Virus record (IMG/VR): IMGVR_UViG_3300035698_016527
Span: 1 to 46,446 of that record
Direction: 5' to 3' (one strand)
DNA length: 46,446 bases
Source of the DNA: a virus
A program made the translations under genes and the position numbers. Numbering within the stretch: position 1 is the first letter of the stretch; the number at the start of each line of letters is the position of its first letter. Positions 39,970-46,446 of this stretch are shown one piece after another. The notes below the pieces were generated by a model, which had not been told where the DNA came from, did no database searches, and saw only the letters and a program-made list of their open reading frames with translations.

Positions 39970-41971
39970 AGCGGTCGACGTCCGGGCTTTCGTGCAACAC
40001 GGGTTTATCCAGCAGTCAGAGACGCGTGACCACGTTGGAGGTCGATGTCCTTTCTGTAGTAAAGACGGACACTTTGCAATTAACGTGAGCACACATGCGT
40101 GGGATTGCAAACGATGCGGAGTGAGCGGAGGTTTCCAAACATTCCTGCGTCAGATTAGTGATAGGAATATAGCGGAGTTCAAAAGACAACCTGCTATTGC
40201 CCTCTCCAAGAATCGGGGTATACCGATAAGCACGCTCCGCAGTTGGGACGTAGGCTATAATCCTGCAACTGGTGGGTACAGCATACCAATCTACGATTGC
40301 GGCGATACGAAACGCCTGCACGATTTGAGGTACTATACAATCGGAAAGGACACGAGGTCGACAGCGACATGCTCACTCGGATTACTCGGGTGGGAGAAGC
40401 TAGGTGAGACGAAGGAGGTCTGGGTATGCGAAGGAGAGTGGGACTGCATCGCTCTCAGTGAGCACCTGGACAATGCGGTAGTAGTGGGCACGCCTGGAGC
40501 TGGTACGTTCAAGATGGAGTGGGCGCGACTCTTCGAAGACAAGGACGTTATCTTCGCATACGATAATGACGAACCTGGAAGAGTGGGAGCAATCAAAGCC
40601 CACAACACAGTCGCTCCATTAGCACGCACGGTACGGCATATCAAATGGAAAGAGGACACGCCTGAGAAGTATGATGTGCGGGACCAATGTGCTGCAAATA
40701 AGCGAGGCGCTGTAAAGAGTTTACGCGCGCTCTTCGACGACACGCCTGCTCCTGCTGAGAATGAGAAGGTGGTTGTGAATACTAGCAAGCCTGAGGAGGT
40801 AGTCTATGAAGGCAACGGACTGCGGGCAGAGACGCTCTACAAGCACTTCACAAAGTGGTTGCATCTTCCCGATACTATGTGCCTTGATGCTATCTTCGGC
40901 ACGGTGATAGCTAATAGGCAACCGGGCGACCCACTGTGGCTATTCCTTGTAGCTCCGCCAGGAGGAACGAAAACAGAACCTCTCCTTGCTCTCAGTGATT
41001 CGCTAGGTATCATTTGTAAATCGTCACTATCCGCAAAGTCGCTTGTGTCGGGACAGATAGTCAGTGGAGGTGTTGACCCTTCCCTGCTGCCGCGGTTAAA
41101 CGGAAAGGTACTTATCATAAAGGATTTCACAACCGTGTTATCTATGCCTCAGATATGGCGAGAGGAAGTCTTCGGCATATTGCGAGACGCATACGATGGT
41201 AAGTTCGAGCGTGACTACGGTAACGGAGTGTTTCGGAAGTATGAAACCTCCTTCGGTATCATAGCTGGAGTTACCCCAGCGATAGAACATTACTCTGAAG
41301 GGTGCTCTGCTCTTGGCGAAAGATTTCTATCGTACCACATGCCGATAGCAAGAGGTATCCGCGCACGTAGGAAGTTTATCGAACGTGCACAGGCGAACGT
41401 AGGTAAAGAGGAGGAGATGAAAGACGAACTTCGCTCAGCTGCGAAGCGCTGTCTCGACTACGCCTTCGATGAACCGTGCTCTATGCCTGTGGATATTGCT
41501 GGGAAGATAATCGACCTCGCTCAGGTAACGTCACAGATGCGTGGAGTAGTCGCACGTGATAGATTTACAAAAGATATTACGCATCGTGCGTATGCTGAGC
41601 TAGGTACACGATTAGTGAAGCAGCTTACAAAGTTAGCCGTAGGGATAGCAAAGTTCAGACGGTCAGATGTTGTAGGCTTGCGCGAGTATCAGGTACTCGA
41701 GAGAATAGCCCGAGGTTCGATGCCCTCTGGGGCAAAGGCGGCTATCGAATCGATGGTACTGAAGACTGAGAAGGAAGGGTGGACAACCAAGGAACTCTCT
41801 GAGATTATTGGACTGCCGCCGTTTCCTACTACAGATAGAATCATGCAGAACCTTCACCTGCTTGGCGTAGTTAGACGCGCGCGTGGTGTGGTTGCGACTA
41901 CTAATCACTGGACGCTTGAGGACGAGTTCCTGGAAGCGGCAATAAATGCAGAGGTATTCGATGGCAGCTAA
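39932..41971 (+). CDS. primase-helicase with zinc finger, TOPRIM and AAA+-like domains
   Basis: The 679-residue product starts at ATG 39932 after AAGGAG with 7-base spacing. It begins with a basic tail (MATKKRKARPEGKA), then a CHC2-type zinc finger (CPFCSKDGHFAINV, CKRCGVSGGF). A TOPRIM-like domain follows with VCEGEWDCIAL (~166) and FAYDNDEPGR (~210). A C-terminal ATPase-like region holds FLVAPPGGTKTEPLLAL (~340-349, a P-loop variant with GGTKTE) and LNGKVLIIKDFTTV. The layout matches phage primases that make RNA primers and load on DNA. A helical winged-helix-like end is present. It pairs with the polymerase A upstream. Confidence 0.8.
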   Translation: MATKKRKARPEGKAVDVRAFVQHGFIQQSETRDHVGGRCPFCSKDGHFAINVSTHAWDCKRCGVSGGFQTFLRQISDRNIAEFKRQPAIALSKNRGIPISTLRSWDVGYNPATGGYSIPIYDCGDTKRLHDLRYYTIGKDTRSTATCSLGLLGWEKLGETKEVWVCEGEWDCIALSEHLDNAVVVGTPGAGTFKMEWARLFEDKDVIFAYDNDEPGRVGAIKAHNTVAPLARTVRHIKWKEDTPEKYDVRDQCAANKRGAVKSLRALFDDTPAPAENEKVVVNTSKPEEVVYEGNGLRAETLYKHFTKWLHLPDTMCLDAIFGTVIANRQPGDPLWLFLVAPPGGTKTEPLLALSDSLGIICKSSLSAKSLVSGQIVSGGVDPSLLPRLNGKVLIIKDFTTVLSMPQIWREEVFGILRDAYDGKFERDYGNGVFRKYETSFGIIAGVTPAIEHYSEGCSALGERFLSYHMPIARGIRARRKFIERAQANVGKEEEMKDELRSAAKRCLDYAFDEPCSMPVDIAGKIIDLAQVTSQMRGVVARDRFTKDITHRAYAELGTRLVKQLTKLAVGIAKFRRSDVVGLREYQVLERIARGSMPSGAKAAIESMVLKTEKEGWTTKELSEIIGLPPFPTTDRIMQNLHLLGVVRRARGVVATTNHWTLEDEFLEAAINAEVFDGS

Positions 41972-43529
41972 GAAGAGGAAGAAGGACGCAGGCGCATTAC
42001 CTATACGTACAGCAATGCGTGGTGCGATTGAGAATGTTCCTATTGGTAAACTGAAGCTATGGGCCAAGAACCCAAGGAAGAACGATAAGGCAGCACCGAA
42101 GCTGGCCAAGCTTTTGAAGGAGCATGGACAGCAGTCGCCTATCGTCGCATGGGCAAAGGACCGTGTTGTTTACAAGGGAAATACAACCTTGAAGGCAGCA
42201 AGGCTACTCGGATGGAAAGAGATACGCGTGCTCTGGGCGGACTTCCCTAGTGAGACTGCGGCTATTGCCTACGGCATCGCAGATAATAAGAGTAGTGAGT
42301 TCGCAGACTGGGATGGAGAAGTACTGGCTTCCATCATGGAGTCCGAATCTATTGACGCGTCAATGGTAGGATTTGAGGAAAATGATATCAGGATAGGTCA
42401 AATCTCAGCTACCGTGTCAGATGATTCCAAGGCGCTGCTTCGGGCCGCTCATGAGCTTAGCGGGAGCGCCAGAGGGCAGCTTAATGGAATCGGGCTATAC
42501 CGAGAGGGCTATCTGTGGGCAACGAACCTTGAGGTGTTTATCGGCGTGAAGGTTGGCCTGGGTATCGTAACCGAAGGGCTGTACGATCTCTCCCTCCTTA
42601 TTCGTGGCGTACAGGGTACGAAATGCAAGTACCCAAAGCAGGTTGAGTTTCCTTCTCTCCCTTTGAAACATGTGACACCTGCGACCTTCAAGGATGCTCA
42701 GGACATTCAAGACCTCGCGCCCTTCGTGCAGTTTGCCTATCCCAGAGAGCAGCGCCCCATGTTGTACGGTGCTCAGGTAGTCAAGGGAACGCTCTATGCG
42801 TCAGACGGAGCCTGGGGCGCTTTCTGTCCGTATAAGATTGCAGACGGACGCTCTCTTCAGATACGTGCTGAAGGTCTTCGCTCGCTCGGCGGATTACTGG
42901 CAAAGACTACGAAGGTTATGGTAGGAAAAAAGTGGGTGACTCTTGCCTCTGAGGACGGGTCTGTAGTTCTCTGCAGTAAACTCGATGACTCGCTTGCGTA
43001 TGTCGATATCAACAAGGCTATACCGAAGGGCAGGAAGTTTACAGCTATCCCTGATGACTTTGTGGACGCAGTAGCAGAGTGTCAGCAGATAAATAATTCG
43101 GTGGTGAACCTTCCTATCCTATCCGATAAAGAGCTGACGCTTGTTGATGTGGATAACCACCGGAAGTTTATCTGGAAGCACAGTCTTCGCATGAAGCCTG
43201 GGAGGAAGTACGGTGTCAATGCACATAGGCTTCATCAGATTCTCTGCACAGGCGCTACTGGTATCGCGGCTGAAGGTACGCTCGACCCAATACTCTTCTC
43301 TGTAAGCGAATCCAATCTCCAGTTCCTGCTGATGCCGATTACTTTAGCGAACGTACCTGATGTGAAGAAAGTGATAGTTATGAAGCCACCTATCCAGGAC
43401 GAGAAGGATGCGCAAACGCACACGTGTGTCCAGCAGTCAGGTATCTACAGTATTGGTATTACGCTAAAGACTACACGTGGCATGGATGCGTCGTTCGTCT
43501 CGAAACTATTCCTGCAGAAGGAGATCTGA
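41961..43529 (+). CDS. ParB-like domain fused to sliding-clamp-like (DnaN) domain
   Basis: The 522-residue product starts at ATG 41961 after AGAGG and overlaps the primase stop. Residues ~25-110 are a ParB/Srx-type domain: VPIGKLKLWAKNPRKND, SPIVAWAKDRVVYKGNTTLK, AARLLGWKEI. Residues ~250-460 look like two domains of a DNA sliding clamp: REQRPMLYGAQVVKGTLYAS followed by DGAWGAFCP, IRAEGLRSLGGLL, TAIPDDFVDAVAECQQ, and the clamp-like ending SESNLQFLLMPI. A phage clamp would tether the polymerase. Fusion to ParB is, to my knowledge, unusual. An ordinary clamp of this size works as a trimer. Confidence 0.7.
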   Translation: MAAKKRKKDAGALPIRTAMRGAIENVPIGKLKLWAKNPRKNDKAAPKLAKLLKEHGQQSPIVAWAKDRVVYKGNTTLKAARLLGWKEIRVLWADFPSETAAIAYGIADNKSSEFADWDGEVLASIMESESIDASMVGFEENDIRIGQISATVSDDSKALLRAAHELSGSARGQLNGIGLYREGYLWATNLEVFIGVKVGLGIVTEGLYDLSLLIRGVQGTKCKYPKQVEFPSLPLKHVTPATFKDAQDIQDLAPFVQFAYPREQRPMLYGAQVVKGTLYASDGAWGAFCPYKIADGRSLQIRAEGLRSLGGLLAKTTKVMVGKKWVTLASEDGSVVLCSKLDDSLAYVDINKAIPKGRKFTAIPDDFVDAVAECQQINNSVVNLPILSDKELTLVDVDNHRKFIWKHSLRMKPGRKYGVNAHRLHQILCTGATGIAAEGTLDPILFSVSESNLQFLLMPITLANVPDVKKVIVMKPPIQDEKDAQTHTCVQQSGIYSIGITLKTTRGMDASFVSKLFLQKEI

Positions 43530-43533
43530 AAGC

Positions 43534-43866
43534 ATGGCAAAGAAGCTGAGAAAAAAGAAACCCCAAGACGTTACTCCAGAAGAGAAGAAGGAGCGCAACG
43601 AACAGACGGCGCTCTTCTCCTCAGAGGAATGGTGGGAAAAAGATTGGGAAGGAATGCCTGAGTACGCGCAGGAAGATATTATGGCATTCAAGTCGTTGTT
43701 GGTTCACTTCGACCGCGTGGAAGACTTGCAGGCGTTTGCGAAGTTAGTCGACCAGCCCATCAATACGACAACGAAGTTCATGTGGTATCCGAAGGCCGCG
43801 ATATCTCGCATCACAGATAGACGGTACGTAGATAGGAAGAAGGGAGGGCGTAGTGGAACTCGGTAA
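43534..43866 (+). CDS. small conserved-looking phage protein, 110 aa
   Basis: The 110-residue product starts at ATG 43534 after AAGGAGAT. Its first 40 residues are highly charged and disordered (KKLRKKKPQDVTPEEKKERN). The rest includes LLVHFDRVEDLQAFAKLVDQ and TTKFMWYPKAAISR. A short protein with an FA-x2-h-Q ... W-Y-P pattern is often found near ParB-type and DNA-modification genes in phages, but I cannot name a function. It overlaps the methyltransferase start by 14 bases. Confidence 0.55.
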   Translation: MAKKLRKKKPQDVTPEEKKERNEQTALFSSEEWWEKDWEGMPEYAQEDIMAFKSLLVHFDRVEDLQAFAKLVDQPINTTTKFMWYPKAAISRITDRRYVDRKKGGRSGTR

Positions 43867-44662
43867 CCTCAGAAGTCAGTTCGACCTCTTCTCTTCTCTC
43901 TGCGGTTTGCTCTTCATGGTAGATGAGAGTATGCTCGCTGATAGGATTAAAGAGATGGAGCGGACAGAACTCTTCGACCTATCCGCAGGAGGTCCGGCGA
44001 TAGAGCGCTGGTACGCCTCCCTGGAGGCTGGAGAGCCTGACTACAACCTCTACCTTGCGGACTATTACATCCTTCAGGCGTGGCTCTCCTGGAAGCACTA
44101 CAGTCGTGGGTATGTTAAGTTCATTCAGAAGCACCCGGACCTCTTCAAGGATGTGCTTAACGTTATCGACTACGGCTGCGGTCTCGGTATCTCTACGTTT
44201 ATGTTGGGTGAGACCTTTACAGATGCCAAAGTATACGGCACGAACCTCGCGCTCTCAAAGCAGATTCAGTTCGCGCGTGCGGTTACAAAGGAGAAGAGGA
44301 ACACCACTATCGTAGGAAGTCGCAGCAATAAGCTACCGTCGTACTGCGACCTCGCTTTCTGCAGTGAATACTTTGAGCACTTCGAACGTCCGATAGAACA
44401 CCTGAGAGAAATCATAGCCAGTAGTTCGCCGCGGATATTCCTTATTGCGAACGCATTTGGTGCGCGTTCTGTAGGACATTTCGAAGTCTACTACGATAGG
44501 AAGTCTACCTATGATAAGTCGAGTATCGTCCGCGCTTTTAACGGAGAGCTACAGGCGAGCGGCTATCTGAAGGTGAAGCATGATGGATGGAATAATAGAC
44601 CGTCTATCTACGTGCGTGAAGCTGTAGCAAATGCACAGCTCAACTTCACAGGGAGGTCATGA
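43853..44662 (+). CDS. SAM-dependent methyltransferase in DNA-modification locus
   Basis: The 269-residue product starts at GTG 43853 after GAAGGGAGGGC. A helical cap (~1-90) precedes a class I methyltransferase: VLNVIDYGCGLGISTFMLGE (SAM-binding motif I), AKVYGTNLALSKQIQFARAV, CDLAFCSEYFEHFERPIEHL and SPRIFLIANAFG. It has no visible PCQ or DPPY motif of standard C5 or N6 DNA methylases, so a small-molecule, sugar or hypermodified-base target is likelier. It overlaps the TAGT glycosyltransferase start, which suggests joint action on a DNA base or its sugar. Confidence 0.7.
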   Translation: MELGNLRSQFDLFSSLCGLLFMVDESMLADRIKEMERTELFDLSAGGPAIERWYASLEAGEPDYNLYLADYYILQAWLSWKHYSRGYVKFIQKHPDLFKDVLNVIDYGCGLGISTFMLGETFTDAKVYGTNLALSKQIQFARAVTKEKRNTTIVGSRSNKLPSYCDLAFCSEYFEHFERPIEHLREIIASSSPRIFLIANAFGARSVGHFEVYYDRKSTYDKSSIVRAFNGELQASGYLKVKHDGWNNRPSIYVREAVANAQLNFTGRS

Positions 44663-45528
44663 TGAATCCTAAATACCCTGTGTATGTTATTTCGAAAGGT
44701 AGATGGGAAACCAGGCTGACTAGTAAAGCACTCGAGCGGATGCATGTTCCATACTCTATCGTAGTCGAGCCGCAGGAGTATGATGAGTATGCCTCCGTTA
44801 TCGACCCGAAGAAGATACTTGTGTTGCCCTTCAGTAACCTCGGCCAAGGTTCTATCCCAGCGAGGAACTGGGTGTGGGAACACTCGCTATCTATCGGAGC
44901 GAAGCGCCATTGGATTCTGGATGATAACCTCAAGATGTTCTTTCGGTTCAACAGGAACGAAACTACGCCTGTGACTTCTGGGACTATCTTCAGGTGCGCC
45001 GAGGATATGGTTGACCGTTATGTAAATGTTGGTATCTCCGGGTTCCAATACTACATGTTCATAACTCGCAAGCGGAAGATATCTGCACCGTTCATTTTGA
45101 ATACGCGAGTCTACTCGTGCATACTTATTCAGAATGATATTCCTTACCGATGGCGTGGAAGGTATAACGAAGATACCGACCTATCTCTTCGCGCGTTAAA
45201 AGATGGGTGGTGTACGATACTCTTCAATGCGTATCTTGCTCTGAAGATAACGACGATGACGATGAAGGGTGGGAACACAGAGCAGCTTTATGAAATAGAG
45301 GACGGCAGGTTGAAGATGGCAAAGTCGCTGCAGGACCAGCATCCCGATGTTGTGTCTATCGCTCGCAGGTGGAATAGGTGGCAGCACAAAGTTGACTACT
45401 CTGCGTTCCGTAAGAACGTACTTGTAAGGAAGAAGGGTGTAATTATCAAGCCAGGTATAAACGATTATGGTATGCAGTTACAAATGCTCCGCGACGACCG
45501 CTGGGTGAATACCAAGGAAGGAGAATAG
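44662..45528 (+). CDS. TET-associated-type glycosyltransferase (TAGT), DNA base modification
   Basis: Preferred start is ATG 44662, five bases after GGGAGG, giving 288 residues; ATG 44659 overlaps the previous stop. The sequence reads like the TAGT/GREB1-associated glycosyltransferase family: KYPVYVISKGRWETRL, VEPQEYDEY, GQGSIPARNWVWEHS, RHWILDDNLKMFF, RWRGRYNEDTDLSLRALKDG and TMTMKGGN. Family members in phages are predicted to add sugars to hydroxymethylated DNA bases that a TET/JBP-type oxygenase makes, hiding the DNA from host nucleases. No oxygenase is visible in the window and it may lie outside it. The adjacent methyltransferase and ParB-like gene support this role. Confidence 0.75.
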   Translation: MNPKYPVYVISKGRWETRLTSKALERMHVPYSIVVEPQEYDEYASVIDPKKILVLPFSNLGQGSIPARNWVWEHSLSIGAKRHWILDDNLKMFFRFNRNETTPVTSGTIFRCAEDMVDRYVNVGISGFQYYMFITRKRKISAPFILNTRVYSCILIQNDIPYRWRGRYNEDTDLSLRALKDGWCTILFNAYLALKITTMTMKGGNTEQLYEIEDGRLKMAKSLQDQHPDVVSIARRWNRWQHKVDYSAFRKNVLVRKKGVIIKPGINDYGMQLQMLRDDRWVNTKEGE

Positions 45529-45531
45529 AGA

Positions 45532-45831
45532 ATGGCGTTTACGAAACACATAGTATCGCCGACTGAGAACTTCGCATTTGCTCTCCGGCATAACGATATC
45601 CGCGATGAAGCGTCTATTGGTGGGCTATCTAGGGAGAGGGAGACGATGGAGCGTTTCCTCACATACTACTTCAACGTCGAAGCGGACGAACCTACTGCGT
45701 GGCCGCAGAGGAACAAATGCCGCTATGACTTTTCCTGCGACTGGCGAACGTACAAGATTGCGATAGACAAGATGAGAGAAGACGGGATACAGGTAGGTAG
45801 TGTTGCGAGTCACGGGAGGTTAATGACATGA
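45532..45831 (+). CDS. hypothetical protein, 99 aa
   Basis: The 99-residue product starts at ATG 45532 after GGAAGGAGAATAGAG. It has mixed charge, with a helical RERETMERFLTYYFNV segment and a Trp/Cys-containing middle (WPQRNKCRYDFSCDWRTYK). The family is not recognised. It follows the DNA-modification genes in the same transcript and its TGA overlaps the ATG of the zinc-ribbon gene. Confidence 0.6.
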   Translation: MAFTKHIVSPTENFAFALRHNDIRDEASIGGLSRERETMERFLTYYFNVEADEPTAWPQRNKCRYDFSCDWRTYKIAIDKMREDGIQVGSVASHGRLMT

Positions 45832-45944
45832 GTGAGCACAAGTTACCAAAGGACATCAAACTTTGCGCACACTGCGGAAGTCTAGTCGCTACGTGGAATA
45901 AACGCTGCGCTGTATGTGGGAAGGATTGGAGGCAGAAACGATGA
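45828..45944 (+). CDS. 38-aa zinc-ribbon protein
   Basis: A 38-residue frame starts at ATG 45828 after GGGAGGTTAATGAC. It has two C-x2-C pairs, LCAHCGSLV and RCAVCGKDW, separated by 12 residues, a compact zinc ribbon. It begins within the previous stop and ends by overlapping the next ATG. Very small zinc ribbons are common in phage early regions as nucleic-acid-binding or host-interaction proteins. Its role is not known. Confidence 0.6.
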   Translation: MSEHKLPKDIKLCAHCGSLVATWNKRCAVCGKDWRQKR

Positions 45945-46446
45945 GGGACCACAAACCAGTCGCAATAGAAATCCCAGATGGGTACAGAAGGTTGTCTGTC
46001 GGTGAACTGGTAAAGACTGGAGATTTCGTGCTTGATTGCTGGGATTTGGGAGCAGATGGATACGATCTTAATTGGCATAAAATAAAGAACGTCGATTTCA
46101 AGTGGGGCGTCAAGGAACAAGTAAGAGCTATTCGCAAGAGGCCAGTAACAAGCAACACTGAGGAGGTGGGAACGATGAGCACGAAGAGACATTTCGAGTG
46201 CCGAGACTGTGCCGGTGGTGAGAAAGAGCCGTGTACCGCATGGATTGAAGACCGATATTCCCCACCGGATAGATGCCCTTATGGGAATGGCGTAGATTGT
46301 AAATGGGAGTTACGCGACACCCCTCCCGTTGCCGATCCAGTGACTCTGGGAAAGATTGCCGACGAGATGGACAGTGTTGCGGACAGTAGCGATGTTAGGC
46401 CCCGGTCGCACAACTGGATGCATGGCTGGGCTCGACAACTCCGTAA
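45941..46446 (+). CDS. hypothetical protein running past window end
   Basis: The frame from ATG 45941 stays open to the last base, so at least 168 residues are encoded. The first ~75 residues (VAIEIPDGYRRLSVGELVKT, GDFVLD) look like a small beta domain seen in short phage proteins. From ATG 46175 the sequence is Cys-rich (CRDCAGGEKEPC, PDRCPYGNGVDCKW), suggesting zinc binding. Its own end lies outside the window. The ATG at 46175 has GAGGAGG upstream and may start a separate product. Confidence 0.55.
   Translation, partial: MRDHKPVAIEIPDGYRRLSVGELVKTGDFVLDCWDLGADGYDLNWHKIKNVDFKWGVKEQVRAIRKRPVTSNTEEVGTMSTKRHFECRDCAGGEKEPCTAWIEDRYSPPDRCPYGNGVDCKWELRDTPPVADPVTLGKIADEMDSVADSSDVRPRSHNWMHGWARQLR
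46175..46446 (+). CDS. possible separate Cys-rich protein from internal start, 3' cut
   Basis: ATG 46175 is in frame with the preceding gene and follows GAGGAGGTGGG (46159-46169), a strong ribosome site. The product begins MSTKRHFECRDCAGGEKEPC and continues to the window end with further Cys. Either this is a natural separate gene joined without a stop, or both forms are made. It is the third such case in the window. Confidence 0.45.
   Translation, partial: MSTKRHFECRDCAGGEKEPCTAWIEDRYSPPDRCPYGNGVDCKWELRDTPPVADPVTLGKIADEMDSVADSSDVRPRSHNWMHGWARQLR

Noticed and set aside
1-46446. Integrase, repressor or attachment site for a temperate lifestyle
   Set aside because: No tyrosine or serine recombinase or helix-turn-helix repressor is seen in any frame. 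The genome continues outside the window, so absence is only partial evidence.

Overview
The window is a contiguous piece of a tailed double-stranded DNA phage genome (siphovirus architecture). It has no bacterial housekeeping genes, every convincing gene lies on the plus strand, and genes are packed with 1-30 base overlaps and strong Shine-Dalgarno sites. Both ends cut through open frames, so the genome extends beyond the window. The host cannot be named from the sequence. The tail-tip gene order (DUF2163-like, NlpC/P60, J-like) resembles that of gene transfer agents and many phages of Gram-negative bacteria. No integrase or repressor is visible, and the family A DNA polymerase carries Phe at the position equivalent to E. 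coli Pol I 762, so a virulent lifestyle is more likely than a temperate one.

Layout. 1-5500: end of an unrecognised gene, two small genes, a portal fused to a MuF-type domain, an HK97-type prohead protease with a long C-terminal extension, and an HK97-fold major capsid protein followed by a hairpin. 5575-12808: a cassette inserted between capsid and connector genes. It holds a GT4-type glycosyltransferase split by a frame change, a GT9 heptosyltransferase-like protein, a sulfotransferase-like protein, a GT2/methyltransferase fusion, and a 796-residue protein whose central ~630 residues alternate strictly Ser-X. 12810-15513: connector, completion and terminator proteins and the major tail protein. 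15657-25083: tail assembly chaperones with a textbook -1 frameshift signal, tape measure, and tail-tip module. 25096-28887: fibre-like proteins, a DxD glycosyltransferase, a membrane protein (possible holin), an M15-type endolysin candidate, an O-methyltransferase-like protein and a DUF1353-like protein, ended by a strong terminator.

28888-29777 is an AT-rich, nearly gene-free control region. It has a long imperfect inverted repeat (two 50-base arms), repeated copies of a 10-mer, and a second hairpin terminator. From 29778 rightward lies the replication and recombination operon: DUF932, a Lys/Ala-rich protein, SNF2-type helicase, RuvC-like nuclease, uracil-DNA-glycosylase-like protein, Fe-S PD-(D/E)XK nuclease, Sak4-like ATPase, DUF669-like protein, DNA polymerase A, primase/AAA protein, a ParB-like domain joined to a sliding-clamp-like domain, a methyltransferase, and a TET-associated-type glycosyltransferase (TAGT) expected to act on modified DNA bases.

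The most unusual themes are: (1) a phage-encoded glycan cassette next to a giant Ser-X repeat protein with a carbohydrate-binding-like head, suggesting a glycosylated virion component; (2) a DNA hypermodification locus (TAGT, methyltransferase) next to a ParB-clamp fusion; (3) recoding signals and frame breaks, plus three in-frame internal starts each with a strong ribosome binding site; (4) histone-H1-like Lys/Ala tails attached to several unrelated proteins.
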